64,000 nt of DNA, taken from NCBI GenBank assembly GCA_024690825.1, contig JAILOK010000036.1, positions 1-64,000 of the forward strand, in the 5' to 3' direction. The stretch is from Lachnospiraceae bacterium (GTDB taxonomy: Bacteria; Bacillota; Clostridia; Lachnospirales; Lachnospiraceae). Position 1 is the first letter of the stretch; each line of letters opens with the position of its first letter. Shown one piece after another: positions 1 through 9,900 of this stretch. The position numbers and the translations under genes were made by a program. The notes below the pieces were generated by a model that saw only the letters and a program-made list of their open reading frames with translations, had not been told where the DNA came from and made no database searches.

Positions 1-333
1 GGATCCTTCGGGAACAGGCTCAACGGGCGCCATGACAGGCTCCACACCCTCGGGGCGGTCGCCGTTTTCTTCCGGAGTGACCGGATCAACAGGCACCATG
101 ACAGGCTCTACGCCTTCAGGCCGCTCACCATCGTTTTCTACCGGTTCCACAGGCACCATCACCGGCTCCACGCCTTCGGGCCGTTCTCCTTCTTCGGCGG
201 TTTCTTCCGATTCTCCTGCAGTCTCCGCAGCCTCCGTGATCTCCTCTTCGGCAAGGATATTAACCGGTTCAAAAAACCATATATTGTTTACTAAAAGAGC
301 AAGTATGCACAGCCATGTTATTTTTCTTTTCAT
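1..333 (-). CDS. Secreted repeat protein, 3' end cut by window edge
   Basis: Reading the minus strand from an ATG at 333 gives an uninterrupted frame to the window edge (111 codons). It opens with a short basic start, a hydrophobic stretch and a likely cleavage site around LAEE, so it is probably a Sec signal peptide. After an acidic linker the motif RPEGVEPVM followed by V/A-P-V occurs three times, about 20-22 residues apart, rich in Pro, Glu and Val. A GAGAGG ribosome site lies upstream. I do not recognise a family; such Pro/Glu repeats usually act as wall-spanning or surface stalk segments. It lies 148 bases after the preceding same-strand gene and may have its own promoter. The C-terminus and any anchor are outside the window. 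Confidence 0.7.
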   Translation of the reverse strand, partial: MKRKITWLCILALLVNNIWFFEPVNILAEEEITEAAETAGESEETAEEGERPEGVEPVMVPVEPVENDGERPEGVEPVMVPVDPVTPEENGDRPEGVEPVMAPVEPVPEGS

Positions 334-481
334 ACAATGCCTCTCTTTTCTTTATACGAACGGATCCGAAAAAAGTGCAGACGGATCCCCAAGTGATACT
401 ATACTATTATCTGTATCGTCAGGAATCCGTCTATTCTTTATAGCTGTCTTCCATTTTGCACTTTTTCAATGATTTTTCACA

Positions 482-1843
482 TCATTTCCGCACTTTTTCT
501 ATTATCTCCGCATTCTGTATCATTATCGGCTTTTCGGTCTTTTTGTATAGCTCCACGACCGAACTGGGATCCCCGTAATACGCATCGCTTACCGCTATGG
601 CGCGGTCAAGATCCGCGCTGTCATCATATATTCCCCAGTCCTCTTCCCTGTATTGCCTCACTATCTCCTCATATTCCTTCCAAAGATCCGGCCGAAGCGA
701 CCTGATCGTGGCCTCAAGGAGCGGATGAGGCCGCCAAAGGAGTGTCACCGTGTCTTTGTTTTCCTTAAAAACACGCAGCGCGTCCCTTATCTTTTCGACC
801 ATCTTCATATCGTTATCAAGCATTGCCTGGATCCCGGTATTGTAAAGGATGATCTTTTTTCTGCTGCCGTCCGGATTGTCGGTCTTTTCCCGCCATTTTG
901 GCGGTATTTCCTGCTCTGAAGCCGAAGCCCTTAATACCCTGTCAAATTTGGGTGATCCCTCTCCGGATATCTTTTTTTCCCAGTACGGCCTGCTTTCCTT
1001 TCCTGCAAAACCAGTCATTATATTGACATAGGCCTTTTTCATGGCTTCGGACTGAACGATGACTTTGTCTGCGTTTATCACCGCGGGCATGGCCACAAGA
1101 TGCTCCAGTTTTTTCAGGATTTCCTTATCATCGGGATCCGGTTCGTCAAGCACAAAATAGGGTATATATATCAGTTCATCCGTAAATTTCTTTAAGTTCT
1201 TTGAATAAAAGAAGGGATGGACGCTTGTTACGAAATTGGCGTCGTCATAGGGATTGTGTATATATATCCTGTCCGGATGTCTCTTCTCAAAGTCGTATTC
1301 CCTGTAACCGGTTACAGGCACATCCTCCGGATACATATCCGCTTCATAAAACTCCTCCCGAAAGGTCCCGTCGGGATTTTTTTCATAATAAGGGATCGGT
1401 ATCACAAATGAGGTATCATCGGGATCTTCCTTTGTCTTCAGCCATACAGACTCCAGGCTGTCCCACATTGCTGCCTTGTAGGGCAGAAAGACCGTCTCCG
1501 TGGTCACATGGATATCATTGTTCATACTGTTTTCCACAGCAATAAGTGACTTTTGGAGCATCTTGCCGATCTTTGCGGCATCAGACCCATCTTCGGACGA
1601 AAGCATCTGTGCGATCTGAAAAAGCGTTTCACAAAAACTTTCCAATCTTGATACGGTTATAAAGCCTTCTCCCTCCAGGGTTTCTATGGTATTTCCCATG
1701 GAGATGGCGCACTCCTGCGACTGCTGCAGCAGAGCGTTCGCGGCGTCCTTATTACCCGACTGTACCTGCTTTACTGTCTGATCGGCAGCTTCCCAGAGGG
1801 TCTGTATCATTTCATTCAGGATATTTCTCTGATATCTTCTCAT
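482..1843 (-). CDS. GT-B-like protein, CDP-glycerol glycerophosphotransferase-related
   Basis: A 453-residue soluble protein. Residues 1-120 are helical and unlike known catalytic domains. The middle contains an IHNPYDD segment and a predicted Rossmann-like part; the C-terminal third has WRPHPLLEATI near residue 365 and YYGDPSSVVELYKK near 425, then a KPIMIQN strand. This order (R-x-HP, then a GD-SS loop before a KP turn) resembles the nucleotide-binding half of GT-B glycerophosphotransferases that build teichoic-acid-like polymers. That assignment is by motif shape only, so substrate and even catalysis are uncertain. The start is an ATG with AGGAAAG upstream. It is the last gene of the tightly spaced operon that begins at 13389, 39 bases after the lipoprotein gene, which suggests a cell-surface role. 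Confidence 0.5.
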   Translation of the reverse strand: MRRYQRNILNEMIQTLWEAADQTVKQVQSGNKDAANALLQQSQECAISMGNTIETLEGEGFITVSRLESFCETLFQIAQMLSSEDGSDAAKIGKMLQKSLIAVENSMNNDIHVTTETVFLPYKAAMWDSLESVWLKTKEDPDDTSFVIPIPYYEKNPDGTFREEFYEADMYPEDVPVTGYREYDFEKRHPDRIYIHNPYDDANFVTSVHPFFYSKNLKKFTDELIYIPYFVLDEPDPDDKEILKKLEHLVAMPAVINADKVIVQSEAMKKAYVNIMTGFAGKESRPYWEKKISGEGSPKFDRVLRASASEQEIPPKWREKTDNPDGSRKKIILYNTGIQAMLDNDMKMVEKIRDALRVFKENKDTVTLLWRPHPLLEATIRSLRPDLWKEYEEIVRQYREEDWGIYDDSADLDRAIAVSDAYYGDPSSVVELYKKTEKPIMIQNAEIIEKVRK

Positions 1844-1882
1844 TTCTCTTTCCTGTAATAATGCCCCGCTGTCCCGGACCGG

Positions 1883-3883
1883 TCACTCCATCTTTATATT
1901 CAGCGCATCATAGGGTATGAACACTTCTATGAATCCCGAAGAGAAGGGTCCCACCGCGTAAGGTGAATATCCGACATTGATCCCGTCCTGCGCAAAATCA
2001 ATGATCATATTAAAACCTGCAAGTTCTTCAAATTCCTTCTTTTTCTCCGGTTCAAGCGACGGATCATAGCTTTCGTAATACTTGTATTCGCCGCTGTTCT
2101 TCCAGTCATCCATGGAGTACTGCACGACTATGTTCTTAAATTCGTTTTCACTTCCCGGGAAAAGATCCTTTATCGTGACAGTATCTCCCGTATCGGTATC
2201 AAAGAGATAGTTTGTCACGCCGGGCATTCCGTGCGCGCCGCCGTAATATACATAATCACCGAAACTCACCTCGATATAATGAGATCCGATCTTTTCAAGG
2301 CCGCTCAGATTCACATCATAACTGTAGGACGGAGCCCACGCATCCGGATCATCCAGGTCATATACCTCTTCTTCTCCGAATATGTCATTGTGGGCGGTTT
2401 CCTTTGTATCTTTTGCGTATCCCGTGTTCTCATCATACTTCTGCTGCAAAAACTCATTCATTTTCGCAGCGTTTTTAATGCTGTCATGGAAATAAAATCT
2501 GTCTCTTGTTGAAGTGAAATATCTGAAATCCTTTTCCGTTTCGGCTTCCTTGTCGGTTTCTATATATCCGAAATCAGCAAAGGTTTCATGGCGCTCCACA
2601 GCATCGGTGATGACAGTGTCATCATCAAAACCGGTCCTCTCCATGTCAAGCGCTCTCCAGCTGATATCTCCATGGTGCGGGCTTTCCGCCTCATCATCAA
2701 ACCACAGATAATAAGCTCTCCTCCCCCTGACGCAAAAGCCGTCCGGAACAGAACCGTCCTCATGGATATATCCCGGGATCACGCCGCTCCACTCGGGGAT
2801 ATCTATAAGAAGCTGCCCGTTCAGACTGTCATTTTCCAGTTCTTCTTCCTTTTCCCTGTAATACTTCCTTGATGCCACTCCTCCGTCCGGACTTTTTTCT
2901 TCCATATAATAATAGAAGTAACCGTCCTTAATATCTACCGGCACGAGTTCCTCCTTATCGTTCTTCCCCTTCCATATGATATGACTCTTTCCGGTTTTTA
3001 TATTATACGATATGCAGCTTACATCTCCTGATCTTCCGTTTCCGGCATAATCTTCATTAACCTGGAAAATGTATGTATCATTCATCAGACTCCAGGTTCC
3101 GTTTTCGGACTGCTGCTTAAAGCTTCCGCTCTCATTTCCGTCACTGTCAAAAACCGTAACTGTCCCATCGTCGGCATTTCTTCCGAACATGTGGCCTGTA
3201 TCTCTTAAATCCCCGGGAATGAAACTCATATAATCAATGCCTGTCAGATTCTTTCCCTTGTATGAATCAATATATTTCTTCATCCTCTCCATATTCCGGT
3301 CACGCTCTGTCTCTCCCTTTTTTGGATCATATTTCCATATGGGGTATTCATCGTTTTTGCCGTCATAATAGTCATAATAAAAACAATCCTCATATACACC
3401 CATATGGTAGACACTTATATCCTTATCAATTTCCAGCTCCGTGCTTCCGTATTCTTCACCCTCAACCCAGTAATAAAGGGTATAGTTCATCTTTCCGTCA
3501 TTTAAAAGGACATAATAATACTTCTCATCTCCCCCGGCATAGACGATCCTCTCATCATCCTCCGTACAGCGCAGTACCTGGTTTGTGCTCTCATCATCAT
3601 CTATAAAATAAATATTCCTGTTTCCTGCCAGAAATCTGTCCCGGAAAGCAAGCTTTGCGGGATCAAACTCTTCAGGTCCGGACTCTTTTTCTTTATCCTC
3701 CTCTACCTTCGTTTCTGCTTCTTCCTTTTTTTCTTCCTCAGTCTCTTCAGTCTTCTCTTCAGTCACTTCCTCCTTCACTGTCTGCTCCGGAACATCTTCT
3801 TTTTTCCCGCATCCCGAAAAACACACAGCGCATATGACTGCAATCAACAGAATCCTCAGCATTTTTTTCATGGTGATATACAT
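1883..3883 (-). CDS. Lipoprotein with C-terminal DUF3298 (RsiV-like) domain
   Basis: The start was chosen at 3883, where GGAGG lies 9 bases upstream and the ATG follows the previous stop by one base (TGAaATG), implying translational coupling. The product is 666 residues. It has a signal peptide ending in a lipobox with Cys25 (FSGC), then an acidic Glu/Lys linker to about residue 75. A long central region with many Tyr/Asp blades looks like a beta-propeller (WYF-type). The last 170 residues carry the DUF3298 signature: GGAHG, a D-T-G-D turn, a DLFPGS loop and a closing VGYSPYAVGPFSSG segment. In RsiV this domain is extracellular and binds lysozyme. Surface location is well supported; lysozyme sensing here is inference. 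Confidence 0.75.
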   Translation of the reverse strand: MYITMKKMLRILLIAVICAVCFSGCGKKEDVPEQTVKEEVTEEKTEETEEEKKEEAETKVEEDKEKESGPEEFDPAKLAFRDRFLAGNRNIYFIDDDESTNQVLRCTEDDERIVYAGGDEKYYYVLLNDGKMNYTLYYWVEGEEYGSTELEIDKDISVYHMGVYEDCFYYDYYDGKNDEYPIWKYDPKKGETERDRNMERMKKYIDSYKGKNLTGIDYMSFIPGDLRDTGHMFGRNADDGTVTVFDSDGNESGSFKQQSENGTWSLMNDTYIFQVNEDYAGNGRSGDVSCISYNIKTGKSHIIWKGKNDKEELVPVDIKDGYFYYYMEEKSPDGGVASRKYYREKEEELENDSLNGQLLIDIPEWSGVIPGYIHEDGSVPDGFCVRGRRAYYLWFDDEAESPHHGDISWRALDMERTGFDDDTVITDAVERHETFADFGYIETDKEAETEKDFRYFTSTRDRFYFHDSIKNAAKMNEFLQQKYDENTGYAKDTKETAHNDIFGEEEVYDLDDPDAWAPSYSYDVNLSGLEKIGSHYIEVSFGDYVYYGGAHGMPGVTNYLFDTDTGDTVTIKDLFPGSENEFKNIVVQYSMDDWKNSGEYKYYESYDPSLEPEKKKEFEELAGFNMIIDFAQDGINVGYSPYAVGPFSSGFIEVFIPYDALNIKME

Positions 3884-3884
3884 T

Positions 3885-6149
3885 TCAATTTTCCTCCGTT
3901 CTGATATCCGTAAGCGCACACTGATCTCCCGTAAGAGCTACATATACCTTATCTTCAGGGTCTTTTATGGTTATCGTTTCCTGTATCGAAATACCCATAT
4001 TGACTGTCGTCATGGTTATACGGTTTCCTCTCCTTGAAATCAGAATCTCACATTCAAACCCGGACCGGTTTTTTTCCATCCAGGCATCCCATCCATCAAA
4101 GTCAGTCTTTTTAAGAATAAAATGACAATCGGCAAATTCATTGGAGCCATTGTTCTCACCGTTGAGCTTGATCATTTCATACTCACGGTATCCGGGACCC
4201 TCCACCTTCATATCATCTGAATAAAAGAAAAGTATGTAGGGGCAGTGCCATACCAGACTTGCCGTAGGGAGGCTTCTCGAATGAAATCTGAGAGTCAGAT
4301 GATCCGTCACCTGTATTCCTGCAGTGGAAGCCGATCTGTTCCTGTCGATCTGTATATTTGGAACATCGCTTTCGATCCTGTCGATGTAGCTTATCGCATC
4401 TGCTATCCTTCTGATATCTCCTTCTTTTGTTTCCTCTCCGGTAAACTCCTCCCTGATATCACTTATATGACACCACTGCCCGGTAAGAGCCAGATACGAG
4501 GATCTGGTGGCATCAGGCAGAGCAACGATGATGATGTGCTCTTTACCGGAACACTTCATCACAAGTCTCAGATGATCCTCATATCTTTCCGCTGTTATCT
4601 CATGATCTTCACCGGTCCCGGTCTCTTCATATGCTTTATCCTGCAGTGTCTTGATCTCCATATTTCTGGCGCGGGTACATATCATATGCCCGTCGAACCA
4701 TGCCTCGCCGTATTCAATATAATCATAGGCTTTAATGGTGTGTATATTGTCATGTACACTTCCATCCAGAGAGTCGTACAGTACCACGGCAGACATTCCC
4801 CTTTTACCTTCATCCCGGGAAGGACTGCAGTTAAATGAGATCCTTTTTACCTTCGATGTGATCTCGATCCCGCCCGAAAAACTGTCCCTGTATTCTTTGC
4901 AATCCAGGTCAGAAACAACAGTTCTATTGTCCGCTTCAGAAAGAGCCTTCGATTTTGCCTCCTCATCCATCAGTTCCACCAGGATCCTCGAATAGTCAGG
5001 ATCATACTTCAGACCTGCTTCCTTCACAAATTCCTCTCTGATCATGGCCAAAGGACAGGAAACTGCCATGTTTTCATATCTTCTGGCCACAGCAACGATC
5101 CTTGCGGCATCCGGTATCTGGTTTCCTTTTTTTCCCTCAGGAGAGCCCGTACCGTCATAGTATTCATTGCTGTACATCACATTCCTGCTCAGATCCGGGT
5201 ACTCGGTAATCTCCGAAAGAATATCAGGTTTCACATCACTCAGGAGAGCTGTAAAATAAATGCTTTCGCATTCCTCTCCGTTTTTTCCGGAAGCCCTCGC
5301 GATCTGCTCAGCCTTCTGTGCGATCCTTTCCGATTGTCCCTTTTTTGATCTGTCTCCTTCTTCGGAAAGCTCCGCCAGTGCCTTTGCTGTCTGTTCAAAA
5401 AGACGTCTGCTGCTTTTTCTGTCCTTGTCCAGATCGTACATTTCGGCCTTATGCATTTTCTCGACGGATTCATTGATGTCAAAATATGCAAATATATACA
5501 AAGTCAGAGCAACAAGTACCATAGACATGTTGACCAGAGACAGCCCGTAGGCAAATATCTGGACTATACCCGTGACTATGGGTACAACAATAAACAGGAC
5601 CAGGGAAATAAAAATCGACCGGTTAAAACGCTTCCTGTGTTGTATTATCACCGAAAGCTGTATGAGCGGTGCAATGACCGGAGCAGCATAGCACAGAATA
5701 AACATGGGCGATCTGTGATAAATGTTGCTTTCATCAATATAATAAATGAGGCCCGTAAACTGTGATAACACTATCAGCAGCATCCCTGTCATGGCCATGG
5801 CCATGGTAAGTTTCAGCCTCTTTGGAAGGCTTTCCAGCTGCCCTTCGCTCATGAGCAGATCGCCTATGTATATATTAAAAGCAAGTACCATGCCGGAAGT
5901 CAGAAAGAATACAAAAAAATTGCTGATCCTCACCATGAGATATCCGGCAGTGCCTGCCTGTCCCGAAAAGATATATGCCAGACGGTCAAAGGTCACAAGT
6001 CCGAAAGCCGTCAGCTCCACCGTCACCAGTACCGCCCTTCTGCGCACTGTCAGAGCTTTTGCTATGATGATCAGAATGGACAGCGTTGCACATATCCCGC
6101 TGAGAGCCAGCATCATATTCAATTGATGATCAGCAAAAAAAACCATCAT
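3885..6149 (-). CDS. Seven-helix membrane protein with degenerate HD-GYP and duplicated C-terminal module
   Basis: A 754-residue protein. Residues 5-220 hold about seven hydrophobic helices, like the 7TM input regions of kinases. Residues 230-420 follow the HD-GYP pattern: YYDGTGSPEG with Asp332, then a KKG turn and IPDAARIVAVA. The catalytic positions are lost, however. The HD motif reads LLSDVKP instead of LLHDIGK, the HH pair reads SN, and GYP reads GSP. Residues 430-754 contain two related beta-rich modules, each closing with Y-x-ALTG-x-x-C and a DIR sequence. It is therefore probably a non-catalytic sensor or scaffold, not a phosphodiesterase. It lies 29 bases after the response regulator and one base before the lipoprotein start. 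Confidence 0.7.
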   Translation of the reverse strand: MMVFFADHQLNMMLALSGICATLSILIIIAKALTVRRRAVLVTVELTAFGLVTFDRLAYIFSGQAGTAGYLMVRISNFFVFFLTSGMVLAFNIYIGDLLMSEGQLESLPKRLKLTMAMAMTGMLLIVLSQFTGLIYYIDESNIYHRSPMFILCYAAPVIAPLIQLSVIIQHRKRFNRSIFISLVLFIVVPIVTGIVQIFAYGLSLVNMSMVLVALTLYIFAYFDINESVEKMHKAEMYDLDKDRKSSRRLFEQTAKALAELSEEGDRSKKGQSERIAQKAEQIARASGKNGEECESIYFTALLSDVKPDILSEITEYPDLSRNVMYSNEYYDGTGSPEGKKGNQIPDAARIVAVARRYENMAVSCPLAMIREEFVKEAGLKYDPDYSRILVELMDEEAKSKALSEADNRTVVSDLDCKEYRDSFSGGIEITSKVKRISFNCSPSRDEGKRGMSAVVLYDSLDGSVHDNIHTIKAYDYIEYGEAWFDGHMICTRARNMEIKTLQDKAYEETGTGEDHEITAERYEDHLRLVMKCSGKEHIIIVALPDATRSSYLALTGQWCHISDIREEFTGEETKEGDIRRIADAISYIDRIESDVPNIQIDRNRSASTAGIQVTDHLTLRFHSRSLPTASLVWHCPYILFFYSDDMKVEGPGYREYEMIKLNGENNGSNEFADCHFILKKTDFDGWDAWMEKNRSGFECEILISRRGNRITMTTVNMGISIQETITIKDPEDKVYVALTGDQCALTDIRTEEN

Positions 6150-6178
6150 CTTTCCGGTATCTCCCTGTTATGATCTAT

Positions 6179-6940
6179 CTACTTGTGCAGTACAAAAAAA
6201 TCCTTTAACTGATTGAGAAGCTCATCTTTTCCTATAGTCTTTAAGAAATACCCCTCAGGACGCAGTGCGACTACCGCCATGACGCTTTCCTTGTCACTTT
6301 TGCCGGTCAGAAACATTACCGGTATATCCTTTGTCTCGTTCTCACTCCTGAGCATCTCAAGAACCTGTGGCCCGCTCGTAACCGGCATCTCGTGATCCAA
6401 AAGGATCAGATCCACCTTGTTCTTTCCCAGCCATTTGATTGCCTGCAATCCCGAATTTGCCATGGAAACCCTGTATGTTTCCTTCAGCCAGTCTCTGACA
6501 AGTGCCAGATAATTGGGATCATCATCCACTATTAGGATGCTTTTTCTCAGTTCCCCCGCGTCAGCCTTTTCACAATATTCCCTTACAGTTTTCATATAAC
6601 TTTCATTATCAAGCGGCCTTGTGAAAGTTTCATATATCAGGTCGTGTGGGATCTGATCAAATATATGCGGTGCATCGCTCTTTTCGCAGATGAGGATCAT
6701 ACGGTTATCGCTCTCCTCTATCCGGTCGGTCAGATAATGGAGCACCTCACTTTCTGTATTGCCGAATTCTTCCGAAAAGAAAGTCACCAGAGCGTTTTCA
6801 TCCCAGTTTTTGTTTATCTCATCAACGCTGAATGGTATGAAGGTACATTCCATCTCTTCATCCCGTATTTTCTTTATCACGGCACGTACCAGGAATGTTT
6901 CCTTTTCGGCTACAAATAAAACACGATTATTATCCGACAT
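6179..6940 (-). CDS. Tandem-receiver response regulator without output domain
   Basis: A 253-residue protein with two receiver-like halves. Residues 1-125 keep the alternating alpha/beta pattern (RVLFVAEKET at the start) but lack the acidic triad and phospho-Asp, so they are a pseudo-receiver. Residues 132-253 form an intact receiver: ILIVDDD, phospho-acceptor Asp182 in ILLDHEMP, a T in MFLTGK and the conserved Lys in YFLKTIG. No DNA-binding, cyclase or other output follows. The start overlaps the histidine kinase gene by 11 bases, with a GGAGGAG ribosome site inside the kinase tail, so the two are translationally coupled. It most likely takes phosphate from the kinase HPt domain and works by protein contact. 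Confidence 0.8.
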   Translation of the reverse strand: MSDNNRVLFVAEKETFLVRAVIKKIRDEEMECTFIPFSVDEINKNWDENALVTFFSEEFGNTESEVLHYLTDRIEESDNRMILICEKSDAPHIFDQIPHDLIYETFTRPLDNESYMKTVREYCEKADAGELRKSILIVDDDPNYLALVRDWLKETYRVSMANSGLQAIKWLGKNKVDLILLDHEMPVTSGPQVLEMLRSENETKDIPVMFLTGKSDKESVMAVVALRPEGYFLKTIGKDELLNQLKDFFVLHK

Positions 6941-9900
6941 CTTTTATGATCTCCTCCATTTCTTCCCATTTAAATGTTTTCAGCAGCACCGAGAGTCTTT
7001 CCACTCTCTTTTCGTCCTCCGCAGAAAGCCTGTACTCACCCAGCTGCTCCAGTATCATCTCAACAGAATCGTAATCCATCTGCGGTATCAGTTCTTTTAA
7101 TGCATCGTACGCATCCTTCATCTCATCTTCAGGGATCAGTTCTTTTTCAGCCTCATCCTCTTTTTTGATTATCCTTCCGAGCCTGTCCCTGAAACTTCTG
7201 TAATCCTCAAGAAGCCTGGCGGCGTTCTCGCGGATGAAGCTCACATTATTTTTGTTGCCTGCTTCCTCCAGTTTTTCAGCCAGTGCAGACAAAGAACCTG
7301 CACCGATGATCCGGGCCGATGTCTTCAACGAATGGACCTTTACCGTATAGAGCCTGATATTTTCCTGCTTCAATGCATCTTCGATCACCTTTGCATTTTC
7401 TTCTATTGTCTGAACAAACATCCTGACTGCATTTGAAAAACCTGACACCCCTCCCGAATTTCTGATGCCGTCCTCTGCCACTATTCCTTCAACCTGCTTT
7501 AACCACGCCAGATCCTCCGGCAGTTCTTCGGGTTCGCTTACAATATCCGAAGCCTCCGCCTTCATCATGATCTCCTCCGGAATATGTTTCATGATGGCAA
7601 GCTCCAGCGTCCTGCTGTCTATAGGCTTTGACAGATATCCGTTGAAGCCCTTTGAAATGTAGAACTCTTCTCCCGCAGTCGAATTTGCTGTGAGCGCATA
7701 TACAGGCAGTTCCGGCATCGTCTCGCGTATCCTTGCCACTGTTTCCACTCCATCCATTCCGGGCATCATATGATCAAGAAGAACCACATTAAATGTTCCG
7801 TATTTCAGTTTTTCAAGACATTCTTCTCCGCTGGATGCAGTGGTCACAAAAACCTTTGTCGCCTTCAAAAGTCCCTTGATCACTCCCAGGTTCATGGGAT
7901 TGTCATCAACTACCAGGACATCCGCATCGGGCGCAACAAATCTCGGCACATAGGGTCCCTGTGTCTCTGTTTCCTCCCGCTCCTCAAATTTTCCCATTGG
8001 TGCGGCATCTGTGATCTTCTGCGAAACGGTAAGGATAAACTCACTTCCGTCTCCGTAAACACTCTCGCACCAAAGTCTTCCGCCCATGAGCTCTGCAAAT
8101 CTTTTTGATATATCAAGCCCGAGACCGGTTCCCTGTATAGCGCTGTTTCTTTCCTCATCAAGTCTTTCATACGCGGAAAAGAGTTTATCAAGATCCTCGC
8201 TTTTTATTCCTATACCGGTATCCTTTACCGAAATCCTCAGATCACACCTTTCATCCTCTCTCTCCTCCATCGTCACGGACAGAGTAAATCCGCCCATATC
8301 GGTATATTTGACCGCATTGGTCAGAAGATTCAATATGATCTGCTTTATCTTTCCCGAATCCCCGTAAAGCTTTGAAGGAAGCATTTCGTCAATACTGATA
8401 TTAAAGAACAGATCCTTTTCATCTGCCCTGACATGTATCATTGATACTATCGACCGCATAAGGTCGGCCACATCGTATTCCTGCTCTACCAGATGCATCT
8501 TTCCGGATTCGATCTTCGAAATGTCCAAAAGATCGTTGATCAGACTGAGAAGTGATTCGGAAGCACCTCTGATATCAAGGGCATAATTGATGATCGACAT
8601 GAAATATCCCTGAGGCACATCCGTGGCATCCTCACGCAGTATCATCTCGTCCATCCCCATGATGGTATTGATAGGTGTCCTGATCTCATGGGACATATTT
8701 GCAAGGAACCTTGATTTGGCTGTATTTGCCTGTTCCGCTTCCTCTTTGGCAAGTCTGATCTCTTCATATTGTCTGCGAATGATCGTTCCCCGAAGAGCTC
8801 TCCAGACTATAACTCCCGCGAGCAGCACCACGAGGGCTGCGATCAGTATCCTGACTATGAGCAGTTCAAAAAACATGGGTTTTTTGACAACCCTGTATGT
8901 TTCTTCCTGAATGACTTTTTCTGCTGCATTGTCCAGTATCTGTATATGAAGTATATAATTCCCGTAACTGAGACCCGTATATTCAAGTGTGGAAAGTCTG
9001 TTTCTTTCCACGGTGATGCCTTTATCGCTGCTTCCGTCCAGAAACACCCGTACTGTGGGATTTGTCAGGGAATAATCAAGGACTGCCGGTGTTATCTGCA
9101 GACGTCCGGGTCCTGCCGGTATAGTATAAATGCCTGCAATATCAGGAAGCACAGGTTCATCGTTAAAAACGATCGAGCCGAGCTTCATTTTTATCATTGA
9201 GGCTTCTTCAAAAAAGTCATTTATATTTATCCTGCTTACCCCTGTTCTGGAGGAGATGTAAAGATTCCCGCTGCTGTCAAGCGCACTGTAGGAATTTGAA
9301 GTGGGTACGCTGGGCAGTCCGTTCGCTGTGGTATAGAGCCTGTAATCGCTGACGGTGTCGGAGATCATCTCTATCCTTGAAACGCAGTACAGGCCAAAGG
9401 ATGAAAGCACCCACAGGTTATCCTTGTCGTCATAGCAGACATCGTAGTTATTATTGTACGGAAATGATCTGACATTGGTTATCATTCCGTCCCTCATGTA
9501 TTCAATGGAGTTGGATGTGACGATCCAGAACAGCCCCTGGTCCTCATCCTTGCGTATCCTCATGACAACATCACTTGTCAGACCGTCGTCGCGTCCTATC
9601 ACACTGATATCGGAACCGTCGATCACATATATCCCATCGCCGTCGGTTCCCGCATAGATCTTTCCGTCATCAGCCTCGGCGAGGGTAAGAAACACGGTAT
9701 TTTTTATTCCTTCCTTAGCACCGACTGTTTTTACCACTCTGCCGCCCGAGATCACGGCAAGACCTCCGTTTGTCCCTATAAGTATCTGCTTATGGTTTTT
9801 ACTCTCAATGGCACATCTGACCTCGTTACTCGGCAGTCCCAGGGTTGTAGTAAAACTCTTGATATCACCATCCGGAGTATATCTTACGAGCCCGTGCTCA

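Noticed and set aside
5240..5491. Small minus-strand frame within the seven-helix protein gene
   Set aside because: It is a second frame inside a gene whose main frame has membrane helices and HD-GYP motifs.
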